64,000 bases of DNA from an uncultured Lachnospiraceae bacterium. GTDB lineage: Bacteria > Bacillota > Clostridia > Lachnospirales > Lachnospiraceae. The stretch covers positions 1-64,000 of the forward strand of contig CAJUST010000013.1 in assembly GCA_910589105.1 (NCBI GenBank), given 5' to 3'. The notes under the pieces were generated by a model. The model made no database searches. It was given only the letters and a program-made list of their open reading frames with translations, and had not been told where the DNA came from. Below, piece by piece: positions 60,163-64,000 of this stretch (the first letter of the stretch is position 1; the number at the start of each line of letters is the position of its first letter). The translations under genes were made by a program, and so were the position numbers.

Positions 60163-61305
60163 CTATATACTTATAATTAATTGATTCATTCCATCCACAA
60201 ACTTATGCTCCATCTCTTTGGACATTCCTTTTATCATCCTGACGGACAAATCTTCTTCTCCCCCAAAAGGATGAAAGGAAGGACCATTATAGGAAAACCG
60301 CATCTGCGCCAGATTTTCCCTTTCGCTGTATTCCACATCCAGAGAAAGATCCCTTTCCTCCGCTTCCCCTGCCGCAGGCAGAAGTTTTTGCATCAGCGCT
60401 TCCTCCACAACAAGCTGCATAGCGTAAATCTGTTTCTGTGAAAACTGCTGCTTACGTCCGAACTCCTCAAGACGTGTCATAAAGGCCGGAAAATCAAAGT
60501 CGCGTGAGATTTTTTCCACATGGAGCGCCTTAAGCTGCCGGATAAATATCCGGGTTCTCTCCCTCTTTGGATGCTCAAAAATCTGTTCCGGCGTTCCGTC
60601 CTCATAGATTTCGCCCTGATCCATATAAAATATCCTGGTGGATACATCCCGGGCAAACTTCATTTCATGCGTCACGATCATCATGGTCATTCCCTGCCCT
60701 GCCAGACCACGGATAACCGAAAGAACTTCTCCCACCATAGTGGGATCCAGTGCGGAAGTCGGCTCGTCAAAAAGAATAATTTCCGGCTCCATGGCCACCG
60801 TCCTTGCAATAGCCGCACGCTGCTTCTGTCCTCCCGAAAGCTCATCCGGATAAGAAAAAGCCTTGTCTGCAAGCCCTATGTTACGCAGCAGTTCCATCCC
60901 TCTATCATAAGCCTCCTGCCGGCTTCTGCCAAGAAGATCGACCTGCCCCATCATGATATTTTCTATAATGGTCTTGTGCGCAAACAGGTTGAAGGACTGA
61001 AATACCATTCCCATCTTCTGCCTCACCAGATTTATATTACATTTCTTGTCCGTTCTTACCACACCATCTACCACAATCTCGCCTTTTGTAGGCGTCTCCA
61101 GAAGATTAATGCATCGAAGCAGGGTTGACTTTCCTGTTCCTGACGGGCCTATAATGGAAATTACTTCTCCTTTTTTAATCTCCACGCTTATATCCTTCAA
61201 AGGGGTTACATTTAAATATTCCTTACACAGATGCCGGATAGATATTATGCTTGTGTTCATACTTCCCCCGGCGCAAGCGTCCCGGGTTTCATGCTTTTCT
61301 GTCAT
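60163..61305 (-). CDS. Amino-acid-type ABC ATPase with C-terminal RsbW-like domain
   Basis: 380 residues. Residues about 18-262 are a polar-amino-acid (GlnQ-like) ABC ATPase: Walker A G53-PSGTGKS-T61, Q-loop FQSFNLF, signature ELSGGQKQR, Walker B IILFDEPTSALD and the switch His in IVTHEM. Residues about 265-380 are an added domain like degenerate GHKL/RsbW: QIYAMQLVVEEALMQ (Glu kept, N-box Asn lost), FSYNGPSFHPFG, and a final DGMNQLIISI strand. The ATG at 61305 shares a base with the permease stop (TAATG). A second candidate ATG at 61260 has its own GGGGGAA site. Confidence 0.9.
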   Translation of the reverse strand: MTEKHETRDACAGGSMNTSIISIRHLCKEYLNVTPLKDISVEIKKGEVISIIGPSGTGKSTLLRCINLLETPTKGEIVVDGVVRTDKKCNINLVRQKMGMVFQSFNLFAHKTIIENIMMGQVDLLGRSRQEAYDRGMELLRNIGLADKAFSYPDELSGGQKQRAAIARTVAMEPEIILFDEPTSALDPTMVGEVLSVIRGLAGQGMTMMIVTHEMKFARDVSTRIFYMDQGEIYEDGTPEQIFEHPKRERTRIFIRQLKALHVEKISRDFDFPAFMTRLEEFGRKQQFSQKQIYAMQLVVEEALMQKLLPAAGEAEERDLSLDVEYSERENLAQMRFSYNGPSFHPFGGEEDLSVRMIKGMSKEMEHKFVDGMNQLIISI

Positions 61306-63557
61306 TACATGCACACCCCCTTTAAGCTGCGTTTATTCCGCTTCGGCGCAACTTTCTTCTCTGCAAATGAGAGAGCTGACGTCATCATATTGGCGACAAT
61401 AAAATAAATTACTGCTGTCATTATCAGTGGAAAGAACGCCTCCATGGTACGTGAGCGTATAATGTCAGATACTTTGGTCAGATCCTGTACAGCGATATAT
61501 CCTACTACTGAAGTCATTTTTACCATGGAAATAAATTCTCCTTTCAACACAGGAATAAAATTTCTGGCCGCCTGGGGCAATACAATCTTAAAAAATGTCT
61601 GACCTTTCGTATAGCCCATAGCAAGGGCTGCCTCGCTTTGCCCCTTATCCACAGTTTCTATCCCTGTCCGCATCATCTCTGATGAATAGGCCGCAAAATT
61701 AATGGAAAATCCAATAACTGCAACCAGAATTTCAGAAATATCCACCGAACCAAAAATTCCATAGTACAAAATCATCAGAAAGACTACAATAGGGGTTCCC
61801 TGAATCACACGAACAAATGCCGCCCCGAACCACTGAGTTGGCTTACAATTGATCCGGCGCAGCATACATATCCCAAAGCCAAGACACAGACCCAAAAATC
61901 CTGAAAAGACAGAAATCAGTATGGTGACGCCAAGCCCCTGCAAAATCAGCCGCCAGCGCCCTTCCACTACAAAAGTGCTTTGGAAGCTGTCCTCAAGATT
62001 TACCCAGAAACCTTTTTCCTGCAATTCCCCATTCAAATCGCGTACCAGAAGTACCATAGCTGAGTCATAATGAGTATCGGCAAAGTCTACCCGCTTCGCT
62101 CTTTCTTCCGTGATGGAAAGGCTTCCGCTGACCACATCCGCCTTCCCGCTTTCAAGGGCGGTTATCAGCGAAGCAAATTCACATGTTGTCATCTCCACGT
62201 CCATATCCAGTTCACGCGCAATCATAAGCAGCAGATCTATTTCAAGCCCTAAAGGTTCGCCGCTGCTTCCAAGATAAGTCATAGGTTCATGGGCGCCATC
62301 ATAGTAGTACCGGATGCTTCCCTTATCCCCCGGCCAGTCCTGCTCCCTTAATTCCTTTATGCTCTCATCCGCCCCAAGCCACTTTTCCTTTAAGGATGTG
62401 ATTGTTCCGTCCTCTTTAAACTTTGCAATAACTTCATTAAACTGTTCCCGCATAGGACTTCCCTTGGGAAAAGCATATCCATATTTATCCCGCGCGACAG
62501 GTTCTTCAAAAATTTTCAGACCTTCATTTTTTGCTGCCGCAAGCTGTGCCAGCGGTTCATCCAACACCCCCGCATCCACACGATCTGCCTTAAGAGCCGC
62601 AACAATATCGGGAACAGAATTGTAGTAGGAAAAGTCTTCCGCATCCACAATTACTTCCTGTAAAAGTTTATCGTAAACCCCTCCGCTTAATGTTGCAAAC
62701 CTTGCTCCGGCAAAATCCGAAAGTGTCCCGTATTTTTTCTGTGCGCTGCCTTTCTGTTCCGACCTTACCATAACGGCGGTCATCGAAGGATAAACACAAT
62801 CGGAAAATTCGATATGCCTGCGCCTTTCCTCGGTGGCATTTAAATTCGCCATAATACAGTCAATGTCGCCGGCCTGGGCCGCGGCAATAATTCCGTCATA
62901 GTCGTAAATCTTAATTTCCACTTCCGCATTCAGCCACGCTCCAAAACGGTAAATCAGCTCCACATCATATCCGGTAAGAGTCGTCCCCTCATAGTAGCTG
63001 AAAGGCTGAACCATCCCTGTGGTTCCCACCTTAAGCTTACAGTCCGGCATCTGTGGCTCTTGTATTTCCGGCATGGTTCCCTCCGCCCTGCTTACCCAGC
63101 GGTCATACATATCATCCAGCGTCCCCTCGGCTCTTGCTTCCGACAGAAACTGGTTCACTTTATCCTTTAAATTGTCAACCTGGCTTTTGGGTGAAATCCC
63201 CACAGCCACATCCATACTTTCTCCCAGGTTTTCCTCTAAAATCTCCACATTCTCAAGACCGCTGGCAATAGCAAATTCCATCATTACCCGGTCATAAACA
63301 AACCCGTCCAGTTTTCCCTGAGAAATGGCAAGATACCCCGAAGCGTTGCCGGAAAATGTTTTATGCTCCGCCTCCGGAAGATATTTTTCCGCCATATACA
63401 TGCCTGCCCCGCCTTCTGGAACGCCAATCGTATAGACCGGATTGTTGAGCTGTTCTATGAAAGTGATTTTTTCATTATCTTTCCTTCCACATCCCCCAAG
63501 GCAAAGTATCCCTGAAAGGGCAAGTGTTAAAAGCGCCATTCTTTTTTGTAAAATCAT
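61305..63557 (-). CDS. Substrate-binding/permease fusion lipoprotein of an amino acid ABC importer
   Basis: 750 residues. A signal with lipobox LGGC (Cys23) is followed by three binding-protein segments. About 35-160 looks like the second half of a binding protein (YTIGVPEGG to LDDMYDRWV), about 172-395 is a full domain (VGTTGMVQPFSYYEG to ITSLKEKWLG), and about 405-510 looks like a first half (YYDGAHEPMTYLGSSGE to RAKRVDFADTHYDSAM). A permease of about five helices (535-735) carries the coupling loop QSEAALAMGYTKGQTFFKI. It pairs with the ATPase that begins in its stop codon. GGTGAGG precedes the ATG. Confidence 0.92.
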   Translation of the reverse strand: MILQKRMALLTLALSGILCLGGCGRKDNEKITFIEQLNNPVYTIGVPEGGAGMYMAEKYLPEAEHKTFSGNASGYLAISQGKLDGFVYDRVMMEFAIASGLENVEILEENLGESMDVAVGISPKSQVDNLKDKVNQFLSEARAEGTLDDMYDRWVSRAEGTMPEIQEPQMPDCKLKVGTTGMVQPFSYYEGTTLTGYDVELIYRFGAWLNAEVEIKIYDYDGIIAAAQAGDIDCIMANLNATEERRRHIEFSDCVYPSMTAVMVRSEQKGSAQKKYGTLSDFAGARFATLSGGVYDKLLQEVIVDAEDFSYYNSVPDIVAALKADRVDAGVLDEPLAQLAAAKNEGLKIFEEPVARDKYGYAFPKGSPMREQFNEVIAKFKEDGTITSLKEKWLGADESIKELREQDWPGDKGSIRYYYDGAHEPMTYLGSSGEPLGLEIDLLLMIARELDMDVEMTTCEFASLITALESGKADVVSGSLSITEERAKRVDFADTHYDSAMVLLVRDLNGELQEKGFWVNLEDSFQSTFVVEGRWRLILQGLGVTILISVFSGFLGLCLGFGICMLRRINCKPTQWFGAAFVRVIQGTPIVVFLMILYYGIFGSVDISEILVAVIGFSINFAAYSSEMMRTGIETVDKGQSEAALAMGYTKGQTFFKIVLPQAARNFIPVLKGEFISMVKMTSVVGYIAVQDLTKVSDIIRSRTMEAFFPLIMTAVIYFIVANMMTSALSFAEKKVAPKRNKRSLKGVCM

Positions 63558-63563
63558 TTTTCC

Positions 63564-63767
63564 TCACCTTTTGTCCGACATGATCCCTCTGTCCCGGCAC
63601 AGAGCTTCTATACTCCTGTCATATGTAGCTTCCGCTTGCGCGGAAAAAAAGCACCCAGGCGCTCCCTCGTTGTTATCCCTGTGATGAGTCACCCAGGCAC
63701 AGCGCTTCCCATGTCTCGGACAGTCATAAGTGCATGGACATGGTCTTTTGTTGTCACAATTTGTCAT
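63564..63767 (-). CDS. Cys-rich small protein (DUF6485-like)
   Basis: 67 residues with a metal-site-like pattern: CDNKRPCPCTYDCPRHGKRC near the N terminus, then WVTHHRDN, GAPGCFFSAQAE and a second Cys in IEALCRDRG. The ordering of Cys and His resembles the DUF6485 family of short Clostridia proteins, probably zinc-binding. It starts at the ATG at 63767 with TAGGAG eight bases upstream; the ATG at 63773 is too close to that site. The stop is six bases before the substrate-binding/permease gene, so it leads the operon. Confidence 0.78.
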   Translation of the reverse strand: MTNCDNKRPCPCTYDCPRHGKRCAWVTHHRDNNEGAPGCFFSAQAEATYDRSIEALCRDRGIMSDKR

Positions 63768-63834
63768 ATTCATTCTCCTATCAACTATAATTTAAAAAGG
63801 CCCGTATTTTGGATTTTATCCATTTACTACTTAC

Positions 63835-63848
63835 GCTATTATAATAGC
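63835..63848 (-). promoter_or_regulatory. Palindromic -10 region before the transporter operon
   Basis: GCTATTATAATAGC is a perfect 14-bp palindrome containing TATAAT on both strands. On the minus strand the -10 (63843-63838) would give a leader of about 65 bases to the ATG at 63767. No good -35 box is present, so either an activator is needed or the palindrome is itself an operator. Confidence 0.4.
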
Positions 63849-63907
63849 AGATAAGAATTTTGCTTTGGTGGGTATGGGATTATTTGTATTTTTTCAGGTA
63901 TAATTTG

Positions 63908-64000
63908 TTATATATTCTTCTTAATCTTTCCTATATTTTTCCATCCCGGTATTCTGATTTTGCCATTTTCTATTTCCTCCAAAATAAGATATTCACTCCA
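63908..64000 (-). CDS. Possible C-terminal end of a gene entering from the right edge
   Basis: A minus-strand frame is open from the window edge to a TAA at 63910-63908, giving 30 residues that include WSEYLILEEIENGKIRI and PGWKNIGKIKKNI. The lysine-rich end and continuous frame to position 64000 are compatible with the end of an upstream gene. The piece is too short to identify. A very short alternative frame (ATG near 63967 with GGAGG upstream) ends after about 11 codons. Confidence 0.35.
   Translation of the reverse strand, partial: WSEYLILEEIENGKIRIPGWKNIGKIKKNI

Noticed and set aside
60520..61128. 202-codon open frame antisense to the ABC ATPase
   Set aside because: It is the shadow of a conserved ATPase with all Walker and signature motifs.

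Overview
The window looks like a chromosomal segment of a spore-forming anaerobic Firmicute, most likely class Clostridia, family Lachnospiraceae. The evidence is a spoIVA gene with a sigma-E-type promoter, MinCDE together with MreBCD, the mutS-mutL-miaA order, a ylm/sepF cluster, an [FeFe]-hydrogenase-like sensor, AGGAGG-type ribosome binding sites and frequent TTG/GTG starts. No rRNA, tRNA, CRISPR array or intact insertion sequence was seen.

Layout. (1) 0.3-11.7 kb, accessory, + strand: an AT-rich orphan ORF, an OmpR-type two-component pair, then a VTC-domain protein, a DUF4956 membrane protein and a CotH-kinase protein, followed by a large secreted BspA-type leucine-rich-repeat protein with a 33-bp repeat spacer. 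After a terminator come TerD, AIM24 and a tocopherol-cyclase-like protein. (2) 11.8-39.7 kb, core, + strand: two FAD oxidoreductases, mutS, mutL, miaA, a methionine-gamma-lyase-like PLP enzyme, radC, mreBCD, a PBP2, minCDE, rodA, mgsA and a D,D-carboxypeptidase. Then a P-loop orphan, a DUF378 protein, a HlyD-like protein, yggS, sepF, ylmH, aroB, lspA, an RluD-type synthase and a cytidylate-kinase-like protein. This is largely the cell-shape, division-site and wall-synthesis block. (3) 39.8-56.9 kb, - strand: a GH13 glucosidase, a soluble hydrogenase-like/MCP fusion, a Dabb protein, a response regulator plus PocR-type hybrid kinase operon, hemW, lepA, an HsdS remnant, an MBL hydrolase, an amidohydrolase, a purine nucleoside phosphorylase and spoIVA. 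(4) 56.9-64 kb, - strand: decayed polysaccharide genes fused to a broken symporter copy, then an intact transporter operon.

The most unusual locus is that last operon (63767 down to 57934). It holds a Cys-rich small protein, a substrate-binding/permease fusion, an ABC ATPase with a C-terminal degenerate RsbW-like (GHKL) domain, a 25-residue ORF, an SLC1-type symporter with an N-terminal domain of the same degenerate type, and a stand-alone cyclic-nucleotide-binding-fold protein. Finding the same non-catalytic-looking partner-switching fold on two unrelated transporters in one operon suggests a transport-linked regulatory system. That function is an inference.

The PocR kinase operon is also notable. 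A consensus promoter is followed at once by five direct repeats at an exact 32-bp period inside the predicted mRNA leader. A separate set of three repeats at an exact 35-bp period lies past the other end of the operon, in front of the Dabb gene.
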